A stretch of 64,000 nt of DNA from Marinobacter algicola DG893 (GCF_000170835.1 NZ_ABCP01000008.1:1-64000), one strand, 5' to 3'. Shown: positions 42,106-51,694, numbered from the stretch's first letter. Numbers and translations: made by a program. The notes: generated by a model not told the origin, from the letters alone.

Positions 42106-43770
42106 ATGATCTTCAGGCTCTTTCCCTTTCTGAAATGGGCCAGGCCCACGAGACGGCAATCCCGGGCGGATGCCATTGCCGGCATCACGGTCGGGTTGGT
42201 GCTGGTTCCCCAGGCCCTGGCATACGCCCAACTTGCGGGAATGCCTCCCGTTACCGGTCTCTATGCGGCACTGCTGCCGGGCATTGTTGGGGCCTTGTTC
42301 GGTTCATCGTCAATGCTTGCGGTCGGGCCTGTGGCATTGACCAGCCTGCTGACCTTTGCAGCGCTGCAACCGATGGCCGAAGCGGGATCCCCGGAATGGG
42401 TGGTGATGGCGATATGGCTCGCGCTCTATTCCGGGCTCATGCAGTTTCTTATGGGCGCGTTCCGCATGGGCATTCTTGCCAATCTGATCTCGAACGCTGT
42501 CGTTCAGGGATTCGTAAATGCGGCTGCCGTCATCATTATCGTTTCGCAGATCCCTTCCCTGTTGGGCTTCGATACTGGTGCCGGTGAAAACTGGCTATCC
42601 ACGATCTGGCAGGAATGGCAACACGCTCCCTGGCGGCTGATTGCAACCGCCGGGTTCGGCCTTGGTGGCGTGGCCGCTTTGCTGTTACTCGGGAAATTGA
42701 CCGCGCGCCTGCCTGCAGTGATGGTGGTTACCCTGATTGGCATCGCCGGCAGTTACCTGCTGGGGTTTGGAGACCTTGGTGGCTCGGTTATCGGGCCGGT
42801 TGGCAGCGGACTTCCCCATCCTTCATTGCCTCTGACACTCTCCGTTGACCAGCATCTGGCGCTTCTGCTACCTGCTGCAATCATTGCACTGATCAGCTTT
42901 ACCGAAGCGATGTCCAGTTGCCGCACCATGTCGCGCATAACGGGGGAACCGTGGGACCGGAATCAGGAGTTAATCGGTCAGGGGCTGGCAAAAATGGCCA
43001 GCGGCTTCAGCGGAGCCTTCCCCGTCAGTGGTTCATTCTCTCGCACGGCGCTGAATGCCTACAGTGGCGCGAAAACCGCGAGGGCATCCCTGATCGCCTC
43101 GCTGGTGGTGCTGATCTCCCTTTTCGGATTTACAGAACTCCTGTATCACCTGCCGACCGCTATTCTCGCTGCCATCATCATCGTGCCCGTCACCCGGCTG
43201 ATTGATGTCCGCTCGCTTACCCGATTAAGTCGTGAAAACCCCAAAGACGGCGTGGTAGCTCTCGTCACTCTGGTGGTGACACTGGTCACCGTGCCAAACC
43301 TGTACTGGGGCATACTGGCGGGCATGGCAGCGTCTTTGCTCGCCTTCCTTCATCACCATGCCATGCCGCGAATCATTGAACTGGGGGTTCATGAGTCAGG
43401 TGGATTTCGTGACAGGCATCTTTACCAGCTGCCGCCGATTGCCGAGGGGGTTCTCGGGGTTCGTATGGACGCCTCACTCACTTACCTGACGGCACCTGTT
43501 CTGGAGCGCTCTATCCGCAAGCGAGTGGATGCTGACCCGAATCTGAGAACCGTGCTGATTTCAGCGTCGTCCCTGAACCAGGTCGACTCTACCGGCCTGG
43601 ACACCCTGCAGGACATCTGGTCTTTTCTGGATGCCAGAGGCATAACCCTCTACCTGTCTGGCCCAAAACTTCCGTTGAGAGAAGCCCTTTCAAGGACAGG
43701 ACTGGCGCAACTGATCAAAGAGGAGAACATTTTTGCGACCGACGCGAAAGCGATTGAGGCATTGACGTAA
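42106..43770 (+). CDS. SulP-family anion transporter with STAS domain
   Basis: A 554-residue transporter. About 11-12 helices (residues 25-420) include the SulP motif PQALAYAQLAGMPPVTGLYA, and a cytoplasmic STAS domain covers about 440-550. In the STAS domain the phospho-Ser-type position VDSTGLDTL is kept. SulP proteins carry sulfate, bicarbonate, dicarboxylates or formate-like anions. The proximity to formate dehydrogenase suggests formate or bicarbonate, but sulfate is the default guess. The ribosome site is weak. Confidence 0.85.
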   Translation: MIFRLFPFLKWARPTRRQSRADAIAGITVGLVLVPQALAYAQLAGMPPVTGLYAALLPGIVGALFGSSSMLAVGPVALTSLLTFAALQPMAEAGSPEWVVMAIWLALYSGLMQFLMGAFRMGILANLISNAVVQGFVNAAAVIIIVSQIPSLLGFDTGAGENWLSTIWQEWQHAPWRLIATAGFGLGGVAALLLLGKLTARLPAVMVVTLIGIAGSYLLGFGDLGGSVIGPVGSGLPHPSLPLTLSVDQHLALLLPAAIIALISFTEAMSSCRTMSRITGEPWDRNQELIGQGLAKMASGFSGAFPVSGSFSRTALNAYSGAKTARASLIASLVVLISLFGFTELLYHLPTAILAAIIIVPVTRLIDVRSLTRLSRENPKDGVVALVTLVVTLVTVPNLYWGILAGMAASLLAFLHHHAMPRIIELGVHESGGFRDRHLYQLPPIAEGVLGVRMDASLTYLTAPVLERSIRKRVDADPNLRTVLISASSLNQVDSTGLDTLQDIWSFLDARGITLYLSGPKLPLREALSRTGLAQLIKEENIFATDAKAIEALT

Positions 43771-43772
43771 TA

Positions 43773-43790
43773 CCTGGGCCAACACCCAGG
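43773..43790. terminator. Hairpin between convergent genes
   Basis: CCTGGG/CCCAGG with a 6-base loop, 2 bases after the SulP stop and 8 bases before the end of the opposing GGDEF-EAL gene. Neither strand shows a T-run. It is likely a weak bidirectional stop or a protective hairpin. Confidence 0.4.
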
Positions 43791-43798
43791 CACACTGT

Positions 43799-46021
43799 TC
43801 AACTCGATTGCTCTTCGAAAAATGTCCACAGCGGTGCCGGGCGCCCAAAGAAGTATCCCTGTAGATAAACCCCCGGATGGAAGGCTTTCAGGAAATCCGC
43901 ATGTTCCTGCGTTTCGACACCCTCCGCCACAACTCGAACATTCATGGATTCGCCGATACGTTTCACCATATCGACGATATCGGCAGAGGTGGAATCGCTT
44001 AGCGCCGAGAGCACAAACGACCGGTCAATCTTGATTTCCGATATGGGCAGCCGGCGCAGTTGGGATAGCGAGGAATACCCCGTCCCGAAATCATCCAGTG
44101 AGAACGTGCAGCCAAGGCTCCGTATCGTTTCCATCTTTTCGACAACGGCATCCACATCCTTCACCATCACGCTTTCCGTCAACTCGAACGTAATCAGCGC
44201 CGGTGGATAACCCGAGTCCGCAACCAACCGGAGGATCGTCTCGGCAAAGTCCTCTTCCGCCATGTGCTTGGCGGAAATATTGATCGAACAGCGAAGTTGT
44301 CGCGAATCCGCTTTCATATCGGCCAACATTCCCAGGCACTCGCGAACGATATGGCGCTCCAGCGCGACAATCTGCCGGGTCCGCTCGGCAAAAGGAATGA
44401 ATTCGCCAGGCCCCAACAACCCTCTTTCCGGATGATTCCAGCGAACCAGCAGTTCGATGCCCGCCAGTTCCCGGTCCGGGCTAAGTTGGGGCTGGGCATA
44501 CATCGCAATTTCGTTCTCAGTAATCGCTCGGGTCAGTTCCGACTCCACCGCCATTTGCCGCCGGATATTCTCGCTCATGGAATCTTCAAACACAGCAACA
44601 GCCCGGTGTGACTCCTTGGCATTTCGGTGCGCCGTTTCGGCATGGCGCAAAGCCAGCGATGGCATGTCTGAGCTTTCTGTTGGGTACAGCGCAATGCCAC
44701 CGGTTGCCTCTATCGTCAACGCCCCTTCCGAGCGATAAGGAACGGGTTCCCGCAGCGCCTCCTGAATACGCTCGAACAACCGCAGAGCTATCCGGTAGGC
44801 TTCGTCCAACGTCCACTGCTTTGGTGCCAGCACGATTCCAAATTCATCGCCGGAAAGACGGGCGATGGAATCGTCTTCGTGGCAGGCATTTCTGAGCCTC
44901 TCGGCAAAGGTCTGAATAACGATATCACCACAGTCGAAACCATAGGTTTCGTTTATGTATCGAAAGTTATTGATATCAATAACGATCACCGCAGTGGCCA
45001 TGCCGCCGTGATGACACAGCTTCAACACGGTACTCAATTGGTCCAGGAAAAGAGCCCGATTGGGGAAACCGGTAACAGGGTCGCGCCAGGTCAGTTCTTC
45101 CAGCCGCTGCTCGGTTTCTTTCAGGTTGGTGATATCGTTAAAAACCGTCACATAGTGGGTCACCTGGCCGTCGTCAGCCCTTATGATGCTGATCGTTCGC
45201 AGCTCCGGGTAAACCTCGCCATTCCTTCTGCGATTATAGATTTCCCCCGACCAGTGATTATGAACCCCCAGATAGTCCAGAATACTGGTGCTGTCCTGGC
45301 GCTTATCCACGCGCATATCAAGAATTTCATGATACCGACCTAGCGCTTCGGCTTCGGAGTAACCGGTAATACGGCTGTAGGACGGGTTTACTGCGGTGAT
45401 CTTTCCTTCGCGATCAAGCACCGCAATGCCTTCCGAGGTCGACATGAAAGCCTGCTCATAGAGGTTCTTTGAGGCAGCGGCACGGTCCTTTTTCTGTTTC
45501 TGTTCCTGCATCAAGCGCCAGTTCAACTGGTCCATTTGATGCAATCGTTCGCTTAACGTTTGATTGAGCTCGACCATGTGATCAAGCATGCCCTTCAGGG
45601 AAATGTGGGTGCGCACTCTTGCCCGAACAGAAGGAATGTTGATCGGCTTGCGAATAAAATCCACGGCCCCCGCCTCAAACCCCTTTTCTTCACTGCCAGT
45701 GTCCATGAGTGCCGTGATGAAGATAACAGGAATATGCTGAAGCTCCTGACGTTGTTTCAACCGTCGGCACATTTCCAGACCATCCATGTCCGGCATCATG
45801 ATATCCAGTAGCAACAAATGAGGGCGCTCTCCCTTATCGAGAAGCCTCAACGCCTGTTCCGCGCTGGTGGCCACGATAATGTCATAATCGCTTTTCAGTG
45901 CTTCCGACAACACGCGTATGTTGGTGGGTTCGTCGTCCACAACCATGACTCTGGGTTTCACCTGAAAGAGGTGCGTTCCGATCGAGTCGTCCCGGTCCAG
46001 CTTAGATGGCAGGTCTGACAC
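43799..46021 (-). CDS. REC-PAS-GGDEF-EAL response regulator
   Basis: About 740 residues. A receiver domain (RVMVVDDEPTNIRVL), then a short coiled coil, PAS with PAC, a GGDEF domain with degenerate signature (ARLSGDEFG), and an EAL domain (ELLVRWNHP, CSINIS, FELTES, DDFGTGYSSL, EIKIDRSF, VAEGVET), in which all metal-binding residues are kept. It is thus probably a c-di-GMP phosphodiesterase, with the GGDEF as a GTP-binding regulator. The GTG at 46021 has AAGGAGG 7 bases before it; the earlier ATG at 46051 lacks a ribosome site. The start overlaps the preceding gene by 20 bases. Confidence 0.88.
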   Translation of the reverse strand: MSDLPSKLDRDDSIGTHLFQVKPRVMVVDDEPTNIRVLSEALKSDYDIIVATSAEQALRLLDKGERPHLLLLDIMMPDMDGLEMCRRLKQRQELQHIPVIFITALMDTGSEEKGFEAGAVDFIRKPINIPSVRARVRTHISLKGMLDHMVELNQTLSERLHQMDQLNWRLMQEQKQKKDRAAASKNLYEQAFMSTSEGIAVLDREGKITAVNPSYSRITGYSEAEALGRYHEILDMRVDKRQDSTSILDYLGVHNHWSGEIYNRRRNGEVYPELRTISIIRADDGQVTHYVTVFNDITNLKETEQRLEELTWRDPVTGFPNRALFLDQLSTVLKLCHHGGMATAVIVIDINNFRYINETYGFDCGDIVIQTFAERLRNACHEDDSIARLSGDEFGIVLAPKQWTLDEAYRIALRLFERIQEALREPVPYRSEGALTIEATGGIALYPTESSDMPSLALRHAETAHRNAKESHRAVAVFEDSMSENIRRQMAVESELTRAITENEIAMYAQPQLSPDRELAGIELLVRWNHPERGLLGPGEFIPFAERTRQIVALERHIVRECLGMLADMKADSRQLRCSINISAKHMAEEDFAETILRLVADSGYPPALITFELTESVMVKDVDAVVEKMETIRSLGCTFSLDDFGTGYSSLSQLRRLPISEIKIDRSFVLSALSDSTSADIVDMVKRIGESMNVRVVAEGVETQEHADFLKAFHPGVYLQGYFFGRPAPLWTFFEEQSS

Positions 46022-46913
46022 AGCTACGCCCTCCTTCTCTTTTTGCCTCATACAGATGTTGGTCCGCAGCTTCCATCAGCTCTGAAGAATTCGTCGCTTT
46101 ATGAGGAACGACGGCGAAGCAACCGACTGACACTGAAAAGTCAGGGCAGGATTGCCCACTACGGCGACACTTCTCGTGTTCGGTTTCCAGAACCTCCTCC
46201 AGACGCCTGGCAGCCCGAACCGTATTATTGAGTGTGGCGCCGGGCAGCATGGCTACAAACTCATCGCCGCCAAGCCTTGCCACCAGATCGCCAGCGCGGC
46301 CGAACGCCTTTTCCATGGACGTCGCCAGAAGCTGCAGACAAACATCACCCTGGGCGTGCCCGTATTGATCATTAATGCCCTTGAAATGGTCCATATCCAC
46401 CAGAGCAAGGCCGAGGGAAAGCTCCTGTCGAAGAGCCCGTCGCCACTCCAGGTCCAACTGCTGCTCAAACATCCGCCGATTGCCGATCCCGGTCAATGTA
46501 TCCCGCAACGCCTGGGCAGCCAGCAGATCCGTCTTGCGTTTAAAATCAACAAAGGTGGAAACCTTGGCACTCAAGATGATCTTATTGAAAGGTTTGAGGA
46601 CATAATCAATAGCGCCTTCCCTGAACGCCTCTTCAATGTCACTGCTCTGGTCGGAAGCCGACATACAGATCACCGGCAGTTCCTGATAGGAGGGGTCCGA
46701 CTTCAAGCGCTTCAGAAACTCAATACCGTTGCCATCGGGCAGGTAGAGGTCAAGCAGCACAAGGTCCATATCCGGAGAGAGGCATCGCTCTGCCTCTGTC
46801 AGCGTCTTGGCAACAACGAGTTCACAGGCCGAACCCAGTATCCCCACAAGACTGGCTATACCGGTCGGGTTATCTTCCACAACAAGTACAACTGGCTGTT
46901 CTTCATTGCTCAT
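46002..46913 (-). CDS. REC-GGDEF diguanylate cyclase
   Basis: A 303-residue response regulator. The receiver (VVLVVEDNPTGIASLVGILG) has its phospho-accepting Asp in LVLLDLYLPD. The cyclase domain has an intact RLGGDEF and an RAGD sequence five residues before it, which is the RxxD inhibitory I-site. It probably makes c-di-GMP when phosphorylated by the kinase encoded 8 bases upstream on the strand. The pairing with an EAL protein next to it gives a synthesis and breakdown pair under one kinase. Confidence 0.9.
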   Translation of the reverse strand: MSNEEQPVVLVVEDNPTGIASLVGILGSACELVVAKTLTEAERCLSPDMDLVLLDLYLPDGNGIEFLKRLKSDPSYQELPVICMSASDQSSDIEEAFREGAIDYVLKPFNKIILSAKVSTFVDFKRKTDLLAAQALRDTLTGIGNRRMFEQQLDLEWRRALRQELSLGLALVDMDHFKGINDQYGHAQGDVCLQLLATSMEKAFGRAGDLVARLGGDEFVAMLPGATLNNTVRAARRLEEVLETEHEKCRRSGQSCPDFSVSVGCFAVVPHKATNSSELMEAADQHLYEAKREGGRSCVRPAI

Positions 46914-46921
46914 TGTCTAGC

Positions 46922-49900
46922 CTATCCCCTCAATGGGACATCATCCAATAGTGCGAGTGCGAGCTGAAAGTCATAAACCTCCAACGCTTGTCTCAGTTGG
47001 TTCGCCAGTGTCATCTGGCTGCTGGCAATGAGGTGATTCAAGATCATCCTCAAATCTTCATCTTCAGCGATACGATTGCCACCCAGTTTGGTCTTTACAC
47101 GAGAAAGCACGGTTTGTAACTCCGCATCGGTTTCAGCGGTATGACCGCCAGAGGAGATCAAGCCGAAGTGCTGTTCCAACCGACGACCATGATCAAGAAG
47201 CAGGTTGAGCAGTTGGGGCAACATCGACAGCGACGTACTATCCTCTGTAGCGTTTTCAACCTGGCCAGCGACCAGAGCAAGTTCTGTGTCCGCAATACTG
47301 GCGGCCGCCCCCTTGATTTTGTGCGCCATGTGGCGGGCATCTTCCGCCCGCGTTGCCCGCCGGACATCAGCAACCATCTCCGCGGAACTGGCAATAAAGC
47401 TTCTGACACATCGCGTGAACAAAGCTTGATCATCACTGAAAAGACGGTCGTAAGCCTGGCGTGAGATAAACTCCGGCATGCCCGATACTGGCACCTCAGT
47501 GTCGTCGGCTACCTCAGGTGTGTAAACCACTGAACGGCGGTCTTCAAAATAGGTCTCCAGCAGCAACTGAATATCCTTGGGAACCACAGGTTTGGTGAGA
47601 TAGTCCTGCATTCCCGCCGCCTTGGCCGTCATGCGGTCATGATCGGAAATAGAGGCCGAGAGTGCAACGATGATTGAATCACCCGCGTTGGCACAGCCAT
47701 GGATGCGCTCTGTCACTTCCTGCCCGGTTTCACCGTCCAGGTGGAGATCCATGAGTATGAGATCGAAGCTCCGTTGCCTTAAGTGCTCGATGGCCTGGTC
47801 CCCCTTCTGGACAGATTGCACATCGACACCAAACGAACCCAGGTAGCTTTCAACAATCTCACAGTTCAAGGGCACATCATCAACAACCAGTGCAGACAGT
47901 CCCTTGAACTGGGGTTTTCCCCCTCCCGGGATATCCGGAGTATTTCCGTGCCTTTGGGAGAAGTGCTCAAAGAGTTTTGACGGCGTCAGTGGCTCAAAGG
48001 CCATGTGTCCGCCGGAGCGTTCAAAATCTGCGGACCATTCCCGCCTATAGCCTGCCGGGGCGATAATCAGTATGGCCCAGAGCGGGTAGCTACCGGGATG
48101 GGTCAAGATTTCGGTCACGAAGCTGTCCAGCAGGCTCGGTTCCGTGCCTTCCATGTCGATCAGGAAGAATCTGTCTTCGACGTCTTCAACCTTTGCAATA
48201 GTCTCAAGGATACCTGGCCACTGGGCCATATCATCGACGGCTTCAAGAGTCAGGCGCCAGTGCTCCCGATAATCCTCCAGCAAGGCCAGATTGGCGCGAA
48301 AACCGTAATGGAAGACGTGAATCGGCCTTCCCGTTCTCGCGGAACTTACCGTGCCATCGTCCTGGGATACGCCCACCGGCACCAATAGCTGGAACGTAGA
48401 GCCTTCACCAACATCGCTCTTCAGGGTCAGTTCCGCCTCCATCAGATCTGCCAGTCTTCGGCTGATGGCAAGGCCCAACCCGGTACCACCGAAGTTCCGG
48501 CTCGTGGATTCGTCCGCTTGCCGGAAGTTCTCAAAAACCCGCCCCTGGTCCTCGGGTTTGATCCCCACGCCGGTATCCGCGACTTCAATACGGAGATAAC
48601 CACTTGCCTGGCTCTCAGCCCGATAATCAATCCTGACATCAATACCGCCCTTACGGGTGAACTTGACAGCATTGCCGACAAGATTGGTACATATCTGGGA
48701 AATCCGCAGCAGGTCGCCCGCGACCCGATTGGGTGTCGTGGGATCAATGGACACCCTGAGCTTCAGGCCTTTTTCTTCCGCAACAATGGCGAACAGGTCG
48801 ACGCTACGGTGAACCAGCGCGTCGATATCAAATGGATGGATATCCAGCTCAATGTGATCCGCCTCAATCTTGGAGAGATCCAGAATGTCATTCAGAAGTT
48901 GCAGGAGGGCCTCAGACGCCGAGAAGGCTTTCTTCACAAGCCGCCGGGGGTGATCCTCAAGCCCGGCTTCCTGTAGCAGCACCAGCACGCCGATAATGGC
49001 GTTCATGGGGGTGCGGATTTCGTGGCTCATATTCGCAAGGAAGGCCGTTTTGACGGTCACTGCCGATTCCGCCTCCTGCTTCTGCTCCTTGAGTTCCGCA
49101 TTCAGAACTTCCAGTTCTTTTTCACGCTGCACGATCTCGGTCACATCAATCGTGGTCGCCATGAAGCACTGTTCACCCTGCAACGTTACCGGGTGATAAC
49201 TGACCACAACATCGCGGATCTCACCATTGCGGTTCTCAAGCGAGGCACTGGCCTGGACACTCCTGCCTTCCAGTGCTTGCTGATAGTGAATGTTGCGTTC
49301 TTTGACCAGGTCAGGGCCAAGCAACTGCTCCAGATTCTGGCCAATGGCTGCTTCTTTGCTGAAAGGAAACCAGTGCTCGCCATAGGCGTTCATGAAACGG
49401 CAGTTCAGTTGAGAGTCCCAGACAGACACGGTCAACGGAAGGTTGTCGGTCAGTGTGTTGATAAAATCCAGGCTTTCCCGCAGCTCAGACGTTTTCTCAA
49501 CAACCTTGCTCTCAGCGCGACGACGCGCGTCAGCCATGAGCGTAAAGACCAGAAAAATCAGGGCATTGATAACCAGCCCGCTGACGAGAATGATGATGGG
49601 CTGTTTGCCGGCGTTAAACGTTTCGAAGCGCAGTGTGGTCTGGACGTCGAAATGCCACCGACGACCATACATATCCAACACATAGGACGCCTCGAACATG
49701 GGCGTGGGGTCGTAATTGTCGCCACGGGTTTCATCGAGTTCGCTGTACAGGCGGGATTCACCATCCGTAACCCGAAAGTGAACAAGCCGGTTGATGTTGG
49801 CGAGCGTGCCTTCCATCAGTTTCGACATGATAAAGGGCGCGTAAACCAGCCCGCTGAACAACGACTCACGTTGATCGGTCGGTGGCACTTCTGCGGATTG

Positions 49901-50515
49901 GTAGAATGGCCGGTAGAAAAGGAATCCGGGTGTTTTTTCCTCATCCTGTACCAACACGATAGGGCCCGTGATCTGGGTTTCGCCGGTTCTCATCGCTTTG
50001 AGCGCCGCCTGATACCGATTCGATTCATGGGCCATGTCGAGCCCGACAGCCGCCCTATTGGACGCCTCTGGCTCAATATAAACAATGGGCCAGAAATCAT
50101 CGCCGCTATGGGAAGGGTGAATCCGGAAGTGGGAGCGTTCCTGTTGCTTTTGCGCGATATAGTCGCCCAGATTCTCCGCGGCAACGCGTTCAATAACGCC
50201 AATACCATTAATGCCCGGCAAACGCTCCTGAAGCGCCAGCACTTCGCTGAAACGCTTCCACATCTGCAGGTTCACGCCGTCTTCTGAGGCCCGGATGGCA
50301 CCAGCACCGGACATCAACGCAAATTCGTACTTCTGCATCCGGTCCCGCAGAAGTTCGTTGAGCTGTTCCACCTGATGGTCAAACTGCTCCCTGGCCTTCT
50401 CCTCTGCAATTCGGGATGAAACCTGCCAGGCGGTGAGGGTAAGAAGTAACGAGAGGGAAATCACCACCCAATGGAGTAAGGACAGCGATCGAAAAGACTT
50501 CCATGCGTCAAACAT
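46922..50515 (-). CDS. CHASE-domain hybrid histidine kinase with REC and Hpt
   Basis: About 1197 residues. An N-terminal helix is followed by a periplasmic CHASE domain (about 70-290) and a second helix (about 300-320). PAS is at about 345-465, and HisKA has its His near 498 (FLANMSHEIRTPMN). HATPase with NAVKFTRKGG and GTGLGLAISRR, a degenerate internal receiver-like region, a receiver (LSALVVDDVPLNC, then LILMDLHLDG), and a C-terminal Hpt (MAHKIKGAAAS, His near 1065) complete a BarA/ArcB-like phosphorelay. The ATG at 50515 was chosen over a GTG at 50527. The two c-di-GMP genes downstream are its likely targets. The ligand is unknown. Confidence 0.88.
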   Translation of the reverse strand: MFDAWKSFRSLSLLHWVVISLSLLLTLTAWQVSSRIAEEKAREQFDHQVEQLNELLRDRMQKYEFALMSGAGAIRASEDGVNLQMWKRFSEVLALQERLPGINGIGVIERVAAENLGDYIAQKQQERSHFRIHPSHSGDDFWPIVYIEPEASNRAAVGLDMAHESNRYQAALKAMRTGETQITGPIVLVQDEEKTPGFLFYRPFYQSAEVPPTDQRESLFSGLVYAPFIMSKLMEGTLANINRLVHFRVTDGESRLYSELDETRGDNYDPTPMFEASYVLDMYGRRWHFDVQTTLRFETFNAGKQPIIILVSGLVINALIFLVFTLMADARRRAESKVVEKTSELRESLDFINTLTDNLPLTVSVWDSQLNCRFMNAYGEHWFPFSKEAAIGQNLEQLLGPDLVKERNIHYQQALEGRSVQASASLENRNGEIRDVVVSYHPVTLQGEQCFMATTIDVTEIVQREKELEVLNAELKEQKQEAESAVTVKTAFLANMSHEIRTPMNAIIGVLVLLQEAGLEDHPRRLVKKAFSASEALLQLLNDILDLSKIEADHIELDIHPFDIDALVHRSVDLFAIVAEEKGLKLRVSIDPTTPNRVAGDLLRISQICTNLVGNAVKFTRKGGIDVRIDYRAESQASGYLRIEVADTGVGIKPEDQGRVFENFRQADESTSRNFGGTGLGLAISRRLADLMEAELTLKSDVGEGSTFQLLVPVGVSQDDGTVSSARTGRPIHVFHYGFRANLALLEDYREHWRLTLEAVDDMAQWPGILETIAKVEDVEDRFFLIDMEGTEPSLLDSFVTEILTHPGSYPLWAILIIAPAGYRREWSADFERSGGHMAFEPLTPSKLFEHFSQRHGNTPDIPGGGKPQFKGLSALVVDDVPLNCEIVESYLGSFGVDVQSVQKGDQAIEHLRQRSFDLILMDLHLDGETGQEVTERIHGCANAGDSIIVALSASISDHDRMTAKAAGMQDYLTKPVVPKDIQLLLETYFEDRRSVVYTPEVADDTEVPVSGMPEFISRQAYDRLFSDDQALFTRCVRSFIASSAEMVADVRRATRAEDARHMAHKIKGAAASIADTELALVAGQVENATEDSTSLSMLPQLLNLLLDHGRRLEQHFGLISSGGHTAETDAELQTVLSRVKTKLGGNRIAEDEDLRMILNHLIASSQMTLANQLRQALEVYDFQLALALLDDVPLRG

Positions 50516-50654
50516 ACCTCGGCCCACTCCCTGTCAGGAACAACACGATCAAGTGTAGTTCAATTTCGGAGTGAGCACGAAAGCACCAACGTCTCAAAAG
50601 CCTAATAAATCCAGACTTTGAACCTGATGCAAGAACGTTTCGGTATTCCGCCTG

Positions 50655-51170
50655 CTACATGGCTTGCAGGCGGAACAACGCAATTTTATTGATCTCGCTC
50701 AGTGCGCGCTGAAATTCCTGCTCGGGAGAGTTGTCAATGCGCTCTTCGAACGACGCCAGTATCTGGTGTCGATTACTGCCCCGCACCGCCATAACAAAAA
50801 TGAACCCGAACTTGGCTTTGTATCCCTCGTTCAGCCTGACAAAGCGCTCAAACTCTTCCGGGCTGCAATCCTGAATGCCCGCACCGGCCTGCTCGGAAGT
50901 ACTGGAGGCCGTCAGTTCTCCACGCATAGCGGCTTTGCCTGCGAGGTCAGGGTGGGCGTTGATCAATGCCAACTGGGTGTCGCGATCCGCACTGAGAAGG
51001 ATGTTGGCCATCCGCTCATGCAGTTGTTCGACTTCATCACATGTTTCATCGATGCCCATCTCATAGGCTTTATCCGCCACCCACGGTGAATGCTCATAGA
51101 TGTCCGCAAATGCGGCCACGAAATCCTCGCGCCCAAGGCTGGACGGAGTCAGCGTTTGAAAACGGCTCAT
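50655..51170 (-). CDS. uraD: OHCU decarboxylase
   Basis: About 171 residues from MSRFQTLTPS, with AGGAG about 7 bases before the ATG; the longer frame from 51191 starts at a TTG inside that ribosome site. The catalytic His lies in YEHSPWVADKAY, and GFIFVMAVRGSNRHQILASF is the C-terminal signature. It converts 2-oxo-4-hydroxy-4-carboxy-5-ureidoimidazoline to (S)-allantoin, the third step of urate breakdown. It is on the same strand as the purine block but separated from it by the regulator gene. Confidence 0.93.
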   Translation of the reverse strand: MSRFQTLTPSSLGREDFVAAFADIYEHSPWVADKAYEMGIDETCDEVEQLHERMANILLSADRDTQLALINAHPDLAGKAAMRGELTASSTSEQAGAGIQDCSPEEFERFVRLNEGYKAKFGFIFVMAVRGSNRHQILASFEERIDNSPEQEFQRALSEINKIALFRLQAM

Positions 51171-51235
51171 TGTCTGCTCCTGATATTTCAATGTATGCGG
51201 TTGGTACCCGAATCATAGAGCGCCAAACCTAAAAT

Positions 51236-51247
51236 ATCGTATACAAT
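51236..51247. promoter_or_regulatory. GTATAC-centred operator upstream of uraD
   Basis: ATCGTATACAAT, one base off a perfect ATTGTATACAAT palindrome, 66 bases before the uraD ATG. It fits the FadR-type GntR consensus t.GTa.tAC.a and is probably bound by the regulator encoded at 51695. Confidence 0.6.
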
Positions 51248-51365
51248 TAACATAGACATCAATGCGAGGCAATTCTTTTTGCGGGCCGTTAATATATCTG
51301 ACTTCAACATGACACCCACTCACCACTCCTGATCCACAATTGATCTAAAAACAAGAATTTTAGTA

Positions 51366-51383
51366 AATTATAGGATACAATAT
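51366..51383. promoter_or_regulatory. Second operator-like half site (GGATACAAT)
   Basis: GGATACAAT matches the 3' half of the other sites (GTATACAAT), with an AT-rich left half that does not. It lies in the shared gap. The match is partial. Confidence 0.35.
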
Positions 51384-51529
51384 TTTAACTTTATGTATTC
51401 ATTTATAATTGAATTATGTTACTCTTTGATCAGGTCATCGTGGCCACGGCGGGAAGGTTTTGTGACATTCGATCTGCGAACCTTACCCGCCCTCCTGCAA
51501 CACACTCGACTTGCCTCAGTGTGTTTTTA

Positions 51530-51553
51530 CCCGCCGCCTGGCGGGTTTTTTTT
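51530..51553 (+). terminator. Strong rho-independent terminator
   Basis: CCCGCC-GCCT-GGCGGG followed by eight T. No gene lies before it on this strand, so it either ends a small RNA or is a conditional attenuator of the regulator mRNA. Confidence 0.8.
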
Positions 51554-51639
51554 GCCCCTTTCTCCGACTCATTGATGGCCTGGAGCGCCGAAAGGTGGCG
51601 CGTGACTGGATCAGGCTCGGCTAAACGGGGTCTTTTCTC

Positions 51640-51646
51640 GTATACT
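51640..51646 (+). promoter_or_regulatory. Putative -10 with overlapping GTATAC operator
   Basis: TATACT 49 bases before the regulator ATG resembles a sigma-70 -10 box and forms CGTATACTAT, a GTATAC-type site. This overlap would allow autorepression. A -35 box is not obvious. Confidence 0.45.
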
Positions 51647-51694
51647 ATCCCACTACCAGATTCCGTACTTCCACCACCTCATTCGCGAGACATT

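Larger units (their letters stand above)
51171..51694. other. Regulatory gap between uraD and the GntR gene
   Basis: A 524-base AT-rich stretch with no convincing protein. It holds GTATAC-type operator sites, a canonical rho-independent terminator at 51530-51553 on the plus strand, and the promoter of the regulator gene at about 51641. A transcript starting near 51400 and ending at the terminator, about 150 bases, could be a small RNA or leader of the regulator mRNA. Confidence 0.5.

Noticed and set aside
43773..43790. Rho-independent terminator after SulP
   Set aside because: The hairpin is present but lacks a T-run on both strands, so it is listed only as a weak hairpin.
49022..50287. Plus-strand frame of 421 codons
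   Set aside because: It is antisense to the CHASE kinase and has no recognisable domain; the minus-strand kinase is certain.
51416..51694. N-terminal extension of the GntR protein
   Set aside because: It would have to be translated through a rho-independent terminator and has no ribosome site. The ATG at 51695 gives the normal family length.
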